Positions 42,014-49,898 of a stretch of 64,000 nt of DNA are shown here, piece by piece; the stretch's first letter is position 1, and each line of letters begins with the position of its first letter. The position numbers were made by a program, and so were the translations under genes. This DNA comes from Anaerolineales bacterium (GTDB lineage Bacteria > Chloroflexota > Anaerolineae > 4572-78 > J111): assembly GCA_015075185.1 (NCBI GenBank), contig JABTUW010000004.1, positions 372,001-436,000 of the forward strand. The letters are read 5' to 3'. Below the pieces are notes generated by a model. The model was not told where the DNA came from. It made no database searches and saw only the letters and a program-made list of their open reading frames with translations.

Positions 42014-42739
42014 TTACGTTTCTCGCCGGATCAGGCGCAGGCGCAGCAGATCGTCTCTAAAGTAAGAATAGGCTTTGAGGATGGGCAGGTTGTCCTGGTT
42101 ATAGCCGATTTCTTCAAAACACAGCAAAGCCTTGTTGGGCTGTAGGTGCAGCATCTCGGCCAGTTCAGCCGAGGCGTTCAGCGGCACAATTTCGCTCAGA
42201 TAATAGGTTAGGTGCTGCTGGCAAAATTCGGGCAGAAAATGGTACATGGGCAGGTTGAAATCGGCGCGGGTGTGGGGCTGCTTGATCAGGTCAATGGGCA
42301 GGTGATTGATGGTAAAAATGACCGGCTGATCATCGGCCAGAAAGAGCTTTTGGATGATAAGGAGGGAAGCACCGGGCGGCAGGTTGAGTTCATGAGCGAT
42401 TTCAGGATCGGCGGGCTGCTGGTCCACCCTGATAATCCGAGTAGTGGGGGTATAACCGTGGGCTTCCAGCATTGCTTCGTAGCCCCAGATTTCTTCCAGC
42501 CGGGATTTGAGCTGCAAACCGGCTTCGTTGACAAAGGTCCCTGCACCTTGCTTGCGATAGATCACCCCTTCCAATTCCAGCCGGCTCAGCGCATCGCGAA
42601 TAGTGGTCCGGCTGACGCCTAATTCATTAGCCAGGTCAGTTTCGGAGGGAATCCGGCCGTCTTCAAATTCAGCGTTAAGGATGCGCTGCTTGAGATAAGA
42701 TTTGGCCTGTTCAGTTAAGGAAGGGCTGCGTTTTAGCAC
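42014..42739 (-). CDS. GntR family regulator, HutC/UTRA subfamily
   Basis: A 241-residue regulator starting at GTG. The winged helix (IPSETDLANELGVSRTTIRDALSRLELEGVIYRKQGAGTFV, about residues 25-70) is followed by a UTRA ligand-binding domain (LLIIQKLFLADDQPVIFTINHLP, LNASAELAEMLHLQPNKALLCFEEIGY). It is the first gene of the ygeY-ygeW-arcC-PLP unit, downstream of a consensus promoter and a palindrome, so it probably represses itself and the cluster until a substrate binds. Confidence 0.93.
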   Translation of the reverse strand: MLKRSPSLTEQAKSYLKQRILNAEFEDGRIPSETDLANELGVSRTTIRDALSRLELEGVIYRKQGAGTFVNEAGLQLKSRLEEIWGYEAMLEAHGYTPTTRIIRVDQQPADPEIAHELNLPPGASLLIIQKLFLADDQPVIFTINHLPIDLIKQPHTRADFNLPMYHFLPEFCQQHLTYYLSEIVPLNASAELAEMLHLQPNKALLCFEEIGYNQDNLPILKAYSYFRDDLLRLRLIRRET

Positions 42740-42762
42740 GGTGGAAAAGGTAATGTCGTATG

Positions 42763-42775
42763 GTTGTATGACAAC
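42763..42775. promoter_or_regulatory. Candidate GntR/HutC operator
   Basis: GTTGT-ATG-ACAAC is a perfect 5-3-5 inverted repeat just downstream of the minus-strand -10 box. A wider GTCGTA...TACGAC pair (42755-42760 and 42786-42791) brackets it. HutC-type regulators commonly bind such TTGTAT-like palindromes. Confidence 0.65.
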
Positions 42776-42781
42776 TTCTAT

Positions 42782-42810
42782 ATAGTACGACTAAATTTGA
42801 ATTTTGTCAA
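42782..42810 (-). promoter_or_regulatory. Promoter of the gntR-ygeY-ygeW-arcC cluster
   Basis: Minus strand: TTGACA (42810-42805), 17-bp spacer, TACTAT (42787-42782). The operator candidate lies at the transcription start. Confidence 0.8.
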
Positions 42811-42814
42811 GAGG

Positions 42815-42844
42815 TTGGTTGAATTATGAGCGCGGGACTATAAT
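42815..42844 (+). promoter_or_regulatory. Possible promoter of the SDR gene at 42877
   Basis: TTGGTT (42815-42820) and a consensus TATAAT (42839-42844) are 18 bp apart; the -35 box is imperfect. Confidence 0.45.
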
Positions 42845-42876
42845 CTGAGGCGTTATAATCAAAATAGGAGAAGCGT

Positions 42877-43632
42877 ATGCGGCGTTTTGAAAATCAAGTG
42901 GCGATTGTGACCGGCGGCGGGCGGGGCATCGGCGCGGCTACGGCCCGGCGGTTGGGTAGTGAAGGGGCGGCGGTGGTTGTCGCCGATATTGACCTGGAAC
43001 CGGCGGAAGAAGTATCCGCGTCTATTCGAGCGGAGAAGGGTGAGGCCCTGGCCGTGCCGTTGAATGTGACCTCCCGCGCAGACATCGAAAAGATGTTGGC
43101 TGCTGCTCTGGAAAGATACGATCACGTGGATGTGCTGGCCAACATTGCCGGGACCGGCTTCGCCGCGCATTTTCTGCGCCTGACCGATGAACAGTGGCAG
43201 CGGACCCTGAACATCAACTTGACCGGGGTTTTTCTCTGTTCCCAGGTCGTGGCCCGGCACATGGTCGAACGGGGGATTGCCGGGCGGATAGTGAACATGG
43301 CCTCGACCAATGGGCTGGTCGGCGAAGGGGATTATGCCGCTTATAATGCCTCCAAGTTTGGCGTGGTCGGGTTGACCATGACCATGGCTATTGACCTGGC
43401 GCCCTACAACATCCGGGTGAACAGTGTCTGCCCCGGCCTGATTAAGACCCGCCTGAGCCAGCCGTTGTGGGCTGATCCGGCGGCATCGTCCGAATATCTC
43501 AAAAAGATCCCGCTCAATCGCTTTGGCGAGCCGGAGGAAGTTGCGGCCACAGTGGCCTACCTGGCCTCGACCGACTCCGGTTTTATCACCGGCCACCAGT
43601 TGGTGATTGATGGCGGGCAGTTGACGTTTTAG
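42877..43632 (+). CDS. SDR family oxidoreductase
   Basis: A 251-residue short-chain dehydrogenase with TGGGRGIGAAT near the N-terminus, NIAGTG, YNASKFG as the catalytic Tyr-Lys pair and the usual C-terminal IDGGQLTF. TAGGAG precedes the ATG. It is transcribed away from the GntR/yge cluster and faces an ABC operon, so its pathway cannot be told from context; the family covers 3-oxoacyl reductases, sugar and sterol dehydrogenases. Confidence 0.92.
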   Translation: MRRFENQVAIVTGGGRGIGAATARRLGSEGAAVVVADIDLEPAEEVSASIRAEKGEALAVPLNVTSRADIEKMLAAALERYDHVDVLANIAGTGFAAHFLRLTDEQWQRTLNINLTGVFLCSQVVARHMVERGIAGRIVNMASTNGLVGEGDYAAYNASKFGVVGLTMTMAIDLAPYNIRVNSVCPGLIKTRLSQPLWADPAASSEYLKKIPLNRFGEPEEVAATVAYLASTDSGFITGHQLVIDGGQLTF

Positions 43633-43641
43633 CATTTTTTG

Positions 43642-43738
43642 CATGTCATTTCGACCCGCGAAGCGAGGAGAAATCCCTTTGAACGTTGGCCATAAGACGA
43701 CGTATCGGGGATTTCTCGCTATCGCTCGAAATGACATG
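43642..43738. repeat. Double inverted repeat (catgtcatttcga family)
   Basis: CATGTCATTTCGA (43642-43654) pairs with TCGAAATGACATG (43726-43738), and GAGAAATCCC (43668-43677) with GGGATTTCTC (43708-43717). It separates convergent genes and could terminate both. Confidence 0.8.
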
Positions 43739-43771
43739 AACCAGAAGGTTGAGGTCAACCAGCCCGTAATC

Positions 43772-44845
43772 CTAAGCGCTGGCGGGAATGAGGGTCACTT
43801 CGTTGAAACCGAGACGAATTTGGCCGCGATGGTTCAGGAGTTTCAGCCGCTCGGCGCCGGCCACGTCAACCCGCAAGCTCTCGCTGCCAACCCCTACCCT
43901 AAGTTGGGCAGTAGCGCCCTCGAAAATAATCTGCTCAACCATACCCTCGACGACGTTGCGATAGGTGCTGCTGTCGCCGTTGGGGAGTACCTTGATGTCT
44001 TCTGGCCGGACATAAGCCACAACAGTATCGCCAATTTTTAAGCCGACCCGTGTGGGACACTGCATGGTTAACGTCGAAGTCTGCACCGTCGTGACCTCGC
44101 TGCTCAACGCGGTAATCTGGCCTTCCAGGCGGTTGTTTGCCCCAATAAATTCGGCTACAAAATCGCTCTGCGGGTGGAGGTAGATTTCGGTTTGCGTGCC
44201 GATTTGGTCAATCAAGCCCCGATTCATGACGGCAATCCGGTCGGAGATGGCGAATGCCTCCGATTGGTCATGGGTCACATAGATGGCCGTCTTGCCGGTA
44301 CGCCGCTGCAGCTCCAAAATGTTGTACTTCAGGGTTTCGCGCAGATTGCGGTCCAGGGCCGAAAGGGGTTCATCGAAGAGGAGGACGCGCGGGTCGGTGG
44401 CCAGAACGCGGGCCAGGGCGACTCGCTGCTGCTGGCCGCCGGAGAGTTGGCGGGGCAGCCGGTCGCCGTAGCCGATCAAATCCACCAGCTTGAGCATTTC
44501 GGCAATCCTGTCTTTAATCTCCGCCTTGGACCGGCCTTTGACCGACAGGCCAAAGCCAATATTGTCGGCAACGCTCATGTGGGGGAACAGGGCTGGCGAC
44601 TGGAAGACAAAGCCGATATTCCGGGCGTTAGGCGGCAGATTGGTCATATCCTGATCGTCAAAATAGACTTTCCCGGCCGTCGGTTCAATCAACCCGGCAA
44701 TCATTCGCAGCGTGGTTGTTTTGCCGCAGCCCGAAGGTCCCAACAGCGTGACAAACTCCCCCTCGGCCACATCCAGGTTGACGTGCTCAACGGCGACCGT
44801 AGCGCCGTAATGCTTGCTAATATTTACCAGACGAACACGAGACAT
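43772..44845 (-). CDS. ABC importer ATP-binding protein (PotA/UgpC/FbpC type)
   Basis: A 357-residue ATPase. Walker A GPSGCGKTT is at residues 36-44, the signature LSGGQQQRVALARVL near 135, and Walker B VLLFDEPLSALD follows. The C-terminal 120 residues form a regulatory TOBE domain (VAYVRPEDIKVLP). It drives the type I importer made of the two permeases and LysM-fused binding protein encoded upstream on the same strand. Ferric, polyamine, thiamine or sugar-phosphate substrates all occur in this group. Confidence 0.93.
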   Translation of the reverse strand: MSRVRLVNISKHYGATVAVEHVNLDVAEGEFVTLLGPSGCGKTTTLRMIAGLIEPTAGKVYFDDQDMTNLPPNARNIGFVFQSPALFPHMSVADNIGFGLSVKGRSKAEIKDRIAEMLKLVDLIGYGDRLPRQLSGGQQQRVALARVLATDPRVLLFDEPLSALDRNLRETLKYNILELQRRTGKTAIYVTHDQSEAFAISDRIAVMNRGLIDQIGTQTEIYLHPQSDFVAEFIGANNRLEGQITALSSEVTTVQTSTLTMQCPTRVGLKIGDTVVAYVRPEDIKVLPNGDSSTYRNVVEGMVEQIIFEGATAQLRVGVGSESLRVDVAGAERLKLLNHRGQIRLGFNEVTLIPASA

Positions 44846-44894
44846 TCTTTTTCCTCGTAAAACGTAAGGGTTTAGACAACGGCAATTTTTAAAG

Positions 44895-44980
44895 CAAAAG
44901 ATGATGCGTAATGCGTGATGCGTAATTCATTACGTTTTAGAGCCAAAGGCTCCCTAGCGGCGTTTTACGCATTATTATAC
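44895..44980. repeat. Word-repeat hairpin (gatgcgtaatgcgtgatgcg)
   Basis: gatgatgcgtaatgcgtgatgcg can pair with gttttacgcattattat across a GAGCC-aaa-GGCTC mini-hairpin. It lies between ATPase and permease genes. Confidence 0.6.
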
Positions 44981-44992
44981 GGAAATCCATTT

Positions 44993-45847
44993 TTAAATCA
45001 GATACGTCCCCTTCAAATAGCGCGAGCCAAAGAAGCGGAAAAACAGAATGACCGCGGTGAAGGAAATAATCTGCATAAAAGCCGCCAGGGCTGCCGTTGT
45101 ATTCTGGATACCGGCGGTGCGGACCAGGTTGAACACCCGCAGCGGGGCGGTCGTTACATCGGGGGCGGCGACAAAGAGAGTGACCAGGTACTCGTTGAAA
45201 ACGATAATAAAGGAGAGCAGGATCCCGGCGCTGATACCCGGCCCGATTAATGGTAGGACAATGCGGAAGTAGGTCTGCAGGCGGGTCGCGCCCAGGCATT
45301 GGGCGGCTTCTTCAAAAACCAGCGGCAGGTCTTTCATAGCCACCACAATCGGGATGAGCATCAACGGGAAGGTGCCGACGACCATAGCAAAGACCAATCC
45401 CCAGATCGAGTTGGTCAAACGATAGGTAAAGTTGTAGGCCAAGACCAGGCCCAGGCCGAGAACTGGCGCCGGCGTGTACAGGGGTAAGGTCAAGGCCGAC
45501 AAGATCATGCGTTTGCCGGGAAACTCAAAGCGAACCAGGGCGTAAGCTGCCGGCAGCGTGATCAGCAAATTCAAACTGATGGCCAACGCCGACACCCTCA
45601 GGCTGGTGAGCAAATTGTCAACAAAGCTGCCAAAAATATAGCTATAATTGCTCAGGGTATAGACGCCCGTCGTACCTTTTTGCAGAGAATAATTGAATAA
45701 GGCCAGAAACGGGGCCACAAAGATAAACAAACACAGCCAAATATAGATATGGCTCAAAATATCGCCCAGCCGCCGGCGAGAAAGCCAGGGACGACTGTCA
45801 CGGGGTTCTTCCTCGACAGTACTTTTTTTTAGAGTTGTGCTGGTCAT
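44993..45847 (-). CDS. ABC importer permease (PotC/PotI type)
   Basis: A 284-residue protein from ATG 45847, which has GGAGG upstream; the frame is open further but overlaps the other permease gene. It has about six membrane segments and the EAA loop EEAAQCLGATRLQTYFRIVLPLIGPG, the contact site for the ATPase. It pairs with the permease at 45921 as the second channel subunit. Confidence 0.92.
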   Translation of the reverse strand: MTSTTLKKSTVEEEPRDSRPWLSRRRLGDILSHIYIWLCLFIFVAPFLALFNYSLQKGTTGVYTLSNYSYIFGSFVDNLLTSLRVSALAISLNLLITLPAAYALVRFEFPGKRMILSALTLPLYTPAPVLGLGLVLAYNFTYRLTNSIWGLVFAMVVGTFPLMLIPIVVAMKDLPLVFEEAAQCLGATRLQTYFRIVLPLIGPGISAGILLSFIIVFNEYLVTLFVAAPDVTTAPLRVFNLVRTAGIQNTTAALAAFMQIISFTAVILFFRFFGSRYLKGTYLI

Positions 45848-45920
45848 CAAACCTCCAAATGTACCCACCGCAGTTGTATGTCTTAAGCTGGTCTGCCGTC
45901 TGCGGTCAGCGGTCGAGTTT

Positions 45921-46814
45921 TTACTGCACCAATGCTCCGCGCGAGTAGCGCAGCGAAGCATAGTTGACGGTAAAGGCGAGAATCATCAGGACGACGCCCA
46001 TGGTTGTGGACAGGCCGTAGTCAAGCTGGATCACGCCGCGCTGGTAGAGCGTCCAGGCCAGGGTGCGCTGTTCATTCAATGTGCCCAATAAAAGCGGTTC
46101 GGCAAAAGCGCCGACATTCCAGCCAAAGCACATCAGCATTCCGGCAATCAGGCCGGAGCGGGTCAGCGGCAGCACCACCCGCCAAAAGGTCTGCCAGGGT
46201 TTAGCGCCCAGGCAAACCGAAGCCTCTTCCAGTGTTGGGTCCACATTGCTCAGGGCCGCGCCGACGTTCATGACCATAAAGGGGAAGGTGAAGATAGCCA
46301 TAGCAAAAACAACCGAGGGCAGGCCGTAGAGAAGCTGCGTCCCTTGCAGGCCCAGTAAATCCAGCAGGGGCGACAGCCAGCCGCCCGGCAGCAGAATAAA
46401 GCGCAGTCCAAAGGCAATGTACAGCGCGCCGAACATCGGAAATACCATAAAGCCGCGTACAATATCGCGGTAACGTACCTTGCGTACCAGTATATAGGCA
46501 AAAGGAAAGCCCAAAATCAGGTCAACCAGGGTAGCCAGCCCGGCCAATTCAATGGTTATACCGACATTGGGGGCGTAACGCCCTACCATATCGGCATAAT
46601 TTTTTAAGGTATAGGTGGGGCCGGCGAGGGACAGAAAGCTGTCTTTTTCGGTGAAACTCATCAACACAATAAACGCCAGCGGATAGAAGAGGAACAGCAG
46701 CGTAATCAGGATGGAAGGCAGTAACAACAACGCCGGTTTTAGCTGCCAGCGGCGTTCGGCAGTATCTATATCCGTAATATCGGTGGTTATAATCGGCGCA
46801 ATCTCTTGGGCCAT
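45921..46814 (-). CDS. ABC importer permease (PotB/PotH type)
   Basis: A 297-residue protein with about six membrane segments and the EAA loop EEASVCLGAKPWQTFWRVVLPLTRSGL. NYADMVGRYAPN and the N-terminal LLLLPSILITLLFLFYPL are typical of the first permease of polyamine/ferric-type importers. It follows the binding-protein gene after a gap holding two perfect hairpins. Confidence 0.92.
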   Translation of the reverse strand: MAQEIAPIITTDITDIDTAERRWQLKPALLLLPSILITLLFLFYPLAFIVLMSFTEKDSFLSLAGPTYTLKNYADMVGRYAPNVGITIELAGLATLVDLILGFPFAYILVRKVRYRDIVRGFMVFPMFGALYIAFGLRFILLPGGWLSPLLDLLGLQGTQLLYGLPSVVFAMAIFTFPFMVMNVGAALSNVDPTLEEASVCLGAKPWQTFWRVVLPLTRSGLIAGMLMCFGWNVGAFAEPLLLGTLNEQRTLAWTLYQRGVIQLDYGLSTTMGVVLMILAFTVNYASLRYSRGALVQ

Positions 46815-46842
46815 CCGTTAGCTCCCTTAAAAATAACTTTAC

Positions 46843-46925
46843 CTCAGGAGTCCAACATGCACGTTGGACTCCTGAGATCCTTCAAATAGACCTGACAGGT
46901 ACGCTTCGCGAAAACCTGTCAGGTC
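46843..46925. repeat. Two perfect hairpins between binding-protein and permease genes
   Basis: CTCAGGAGTCCAAC (46843-46856) pairs with 46863-46876, and GACCTGACAGGT (46889-46900) with 46914-46925. In many importers a stem-loop at this place shields the binding-protein mRNA and lowers permease expression. Confidence 0.75.
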
Positions 46926-46938
46926 TGGCTAATGGGAA

Positions 46939-48363
46939 TTACTGCCCTAAGCGCTCGGCGTAGTGGTTCATCCAGGTGTCAAAACCACCGTTATAGGCTT
47001 CCCAATCCAGGGGCAAGAAAAGCTCGTCAATCTGTTGAGACGTGGGGTAGAAGTCGTAGTAATTATCCTGGATCCAGGCGGGAATTAGCTCCTCACCATA
47101 ACCCGGCCCCAGGAAACCTTCTTGCAGTTCGGCCCAGGGACCATTCTCAATACCCCAATTGTTGGGGAACTGAACTTCGGGGCTGATGCGCCAGTTGATG
47201 AAAATCTGGGCCAGAACCGGATGGGGCGCGCCTTTGGCGATCCAGAGGTAGCCGTTGGCCGGGTAAACCCCGGTCGGCGGGATCAACATGGCCGCATCGT
47301 CATTGCCGCTGAGGTATTCCAGGCGAGCCAGCGAGTTCCAGAAGCCGACGGCGTCAACCGCGCCGGAGCGCAGCAGTTGCTGCATTTCAGAACTGTCGCT
47401 GGTGTATTTGAGCACGTTTGGCCCCAGGTTATCCACCACCCAGTCCACCACTTCAACCATCTGCTGCGGGTCTTTGTAATCCTTGCCCATTTCGGTCGCT
47501 ACGGTTACCAAAAAACCGCCAGCGGTGATGTCACCCGGCAGCGGTAGGGTGATCCTGCCCTGGAAGCGCGGGTCGGCCAGGTCGGCGATTTTGGTCAGCT
47601 CACCGGCGCGGCTCTTGCTGTAGATAATTGCCGGGAAGGCCGTCGCCTGAAAGGCAATGGCCGTGGGCACGCGCTGGAATTTCTGCGAAACCAGGGCCTG
47701 GTTCGGAACCAACCCGGAGGGCAGGAACTCGGCGACAGCATCCTGTTTCATCGCATCGGCCCAATAATTTTCCTCAATCGCCAGCACATCATAAGGGGCG
47801 GGATTGCCGGCTCTTTGGGCGGCGTAGAGGTTGGTCAGGTAAGTGCTGGGAGATTGGCTGCCTTCGTAGGTCAGGGTAACATCCACTCCGTAGGTGTCTT
47901 TAACATACTGCTGAAACTGCTGGACCAGGGTGTCGTTGGCGGTGTAAGTCCAGTTGCCCACGACCACGCTGCCCTCGGCCTGGATGGCCGCCGCGATTTC
48001 TTCTTTCGTCATTTCCTGGTTCAGAATCGAAACCTGAACGGGCCGTTCCGCGCCCAATGCGGCTTGAGCGCCCTCGGCGGTGGGAATGCACAGCTTCCAG
48101 CCCACTTCAATGACGTTGACATTATCAATCCTGGCGTAACTGCTGTCGGCGGCATTCTTGGCATTGGTCGCATCGGCAATGGCCTGGAACGCCAGCGGGT
48201 CGCCGTAAAATTTGTCGGCCAGCTTCGACAGCCAGTCATCCGCCTGCACAATCACATCTGACTCGCAGACGACCTCACTTTGAGCCAACGCCGGGGCCGG
48301 CGCCAGGGTCAAGATAAGCGCCAGCAGCGCCAGCAGACTGATAAGATGGTTTACTTTTTTCAT
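46939..48363 (-). CDS. ABC importer substrate-binding protein with N-terminal LysM-like module
   Basis: A 474-residue secreted protein. The signal peptide ends near residue 28 (APALAQ). Residues 33-95 (CESDVIVQADDWLSKLADKFYGDPLAFQAIADATN...WKLCIPT) look like a LysM repeat, a cell-wall-binding module. Residues 105-474 form a PotD/AfuA-like binding fold (YDVLAIEENYW, FPAIIYSKSRAGELTKIADLADPRFQGRITLP, GYLWIAKGAPHPVLAQIFINW). The LysM part may hold the protein at the envelope of a cell without a classical periplasm. GGAGGAG precedes the ATG. Substrate unknown. Confidence 0.88.
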   Translation of the reverse strand: MKKVNHLISLLALLALILTLAPAPALAQSEVVCESDVIVQADDWLSKLADKFYGDPLAFQAIADATNAKNAADSSYARIDNVNVIEVGWKLCIPTAEGAQAALGAERPVQVSILNQEMTKEEIAAAIQAEGSVVVGNWTYTANDTLVQQFQQYVKDTYGVDVTLTYEGSQSPSTYLTNLYAAQRAGNPAPYDVLAIEENYWADAMKQDAVAEFLPSGLVPNQALVSQKFQRVPTAIAFQATAFPAIIYSKSRAGELTKIADLADPRFQGRITLPLPGDITAGGFLVTVATEMGKDYKDPQQMVEVVDWVVDNLGPNVLKYTSDSSEMQQLLRSGAVDAVGFWNSLARLEYLSGNDDAAMLIPPTGVYPANGYLWIAKGAPHPVLAQIFINWRISPEVQFPNNWGIENGPWAELQEGFLGPGYGEELIPAWIQDNYYDFYPTSQQIDELFLPLDWEAYNGGFDTWMNHYAERLGQ

Positions 48364-48435
48364 AGTTCTCCTCCGTTGATTATAAAATTAGCCGGTGACT
48401 TTAAATTTACTCTCTCAAGGTTTTCGGCCTTTACC

Positions 48436-48450
48436 CTACAGTTTTTTCAT
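48436..48450 (-). other. Four-codon mini-ORF with strong SD upstream of the binding-protein gene
   Basis: On the minus strand GAAGGAGGGC is followed by ATG AAA AAA CTG TAG. It could be a leader peptide or the leftover start of a lost signal peptide; nothing else in 48364-48474 looks coding. Confidence 0.3.
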
Positions 48451-48474
48451 TGCCCTCCTTCAAAATATAGGTTT

Positions 48475-48570
48475 GGGAACACAGAGCTACGCCGAGAAAT
48501 CGCAGAGACAGAGTTTCTAAAAAATCCTGGTGTAACTTTATGCTGGCTTTGTGCTCTCTGTGGTCCAGTT
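48475..48570. repeat. Word-repeat region (acacagagc / gctctctgtgg)
   Basis: Contains ggaacacagagctacgccgag and cgcagagacagag facing ctttgtgctctctgtgg, a relative of the element at 10330-10445. Confidence 0.5.
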
Positions 48571-49805
48571 TATTGAAGGTGCCTCTCCACCACCCGCCGA
48601 AATTCAGCGGCTTTGGCTTCGACATCTTCGGCCGTGGCGTGGATGGTCAGGCCATACGTAGCCAGGCCTCTGTCTTGCATGCCAATGCCAATGTTAAATG
48701 AACGGGCCAGCAGGTCGTCGGTTTGGGGCAGCATACCGGCATAATAATTGACCTCCGAGGCGTAAGCCCCCGAACTATGGAAAGGACAGCCGCGCTCTAT
48801 GGGCACCCGTTTTTCCAGGAGGGGTTCCATATTGCTGTAGACATGCCAGCCGGAGTCGCAGAGGCGCTTGCCGCCCAACTCGGCGGTAACCCGGCGAGCA
48901 ATCTCGGCCGAGGGGAAAATTACGGTCAGCAGTGTGGCGCACTCTCCTTCAGGGTCGGGCAGCTCCCGAAATTCCAGGCCGGGGATGTCGTTGATAAGAG
49001 CTTTGAACAACTTTTTGTTGGTATGGAGATGCTCTCTAATATAACCGAGTTTGCGGAATTGAGCCAATAGCACCGCCCCTTGCAGTTCGGTCATGCGAAA
49101 ATCCAGGCCCATAAAAGGCCGCTGGCCGACTTCGCGGCCCTTGCGCAGCGGGGCGTGGCCCTGGTCGTGCAGGGCAAAGAAGCGTTTGTAAAGGGTTTCA
49201 TCGTTGGTTGTAATCGCCCCACCCTCGCCGGCGGTAATCACTTTGGCGTAATTAAAGCTAAACGCGCCGGCGTGACCGACACTGCCGGCCGGACGCCCCT
49301 TGTATGACGCGCCAAAAGCCTGGGCGCAGTCCTCCAGCAAAAGCAGCCCGTGCCGCTCGGCGATGGCTTTGAGTTCGTCCAGGCGAGCCAGATTGCCCAT
49401 CAAATGCACGGCCATAATGGCTTTGGTGCGCGGCGTAATTTTCCGCTCCACATCGGCGGGGTCGAGGTTGAAGGTCCGGTCAATTTCGGCCAGGACCGGC
49501 ACGGCGCGGGCATAGATAATGGCCGAGATACTGGCGATAAAGGTAAAACCGGGCACAATTACCTCGTCGCCGGGGCCAATGCCCAGACCGATCAGGGCAA
49601 TCCACAGCGCCGTTGAGCCGGAATTAACGGCAACGGCATAGTCAACGCCCGCCTGTTCGGCCATAGCCTGCTCAAAACTCCAGACTTTGGCCAAAAAATT
49701 TGGGTTATCCTCCTGGCCGTAGCGGTAAATCCAGCCACCGCGCAAAACATCAACCACTTCGGCGATTTCTTCTTCGCCAATAAGATCAAACCCAGGTCCG
49801 GGCAT
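48570..49805 (-). CDS. DegT/DnrJ/EryC1/StrS family aminotransferase
   Basis: A 411-residue PLP enzyme. The PLP lysine lies in FSFNYAKVITAGEGG, with VNSGSTALWIALIGLGIGPGDEVIVPGFTFIAS and LLLEDCAQAFGASYKG as cofactor loops. Family members transaminate keto-sugars, usually nucleotide-linked, or inosose-type compounds. AAGGAGAA precedes the ATG. It lies between an ABC importer and a DeoR regulator on the same strand and near a sugar aldolase and kinase, so an amino-sugar or aminocyclitol catabolic role is possible. Confidence 0.9.
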   Translation of the reverse strand: MPGPGFDLIGEEEIAEVVDVLRGGWIYRYGQEDNPNFLAKVWSFEQAMAEQAGVDYAVAVNSGSTALWIALIGLGIGPGDEVIVPGFTFIASISAIIYARAVPVLAEIDRTFNLDPADVERKITPRTKAIMAVHLMGNLARLDELKAIAERHGLLLLEDCAQAFGASYKGRPAGSVGHAGAFSFNYAKVITAGEGGAITTNDETLYKRFFALHDQGHAPLRKGREVGQRPFMGLDFRMTELQGAVLLAQFRKLGYIREHLHTNKKLFKALINDIPGLEFRELPDPEGECATLLTVIFPSAEIARRVTAELGGKRLCDSGWHVYSNMEPLLEKRVPIERGCPFHSSGAYASEVNYYAGMLPQTDDLLARSFNIGIGMQDRGLATYGLTIHATAEDVEAKAAEFRRVVERHLQ

Positions 49806-49811
49806 AAAAGT

Positions 49812-49870
49812 TCTCCTTCTGGAAACAGTAGTCAGATGTCAGTAATCAGTAGCCAGTAGTCAGACAAGCT
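49812..49870. repeat. Word-repeat (cagtagtcagatgtcagtaatcagtagccagtagtcag)
   Basis: Tandem degenerate words of the type cagtagtcag fill the gap between deoR and the aminotransferase gene. No good stem is seen. Confidence 0.5.
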
Positions 49871-49898
49871 GCGACTTTGCCGCTTCAGGTGCTACCTG

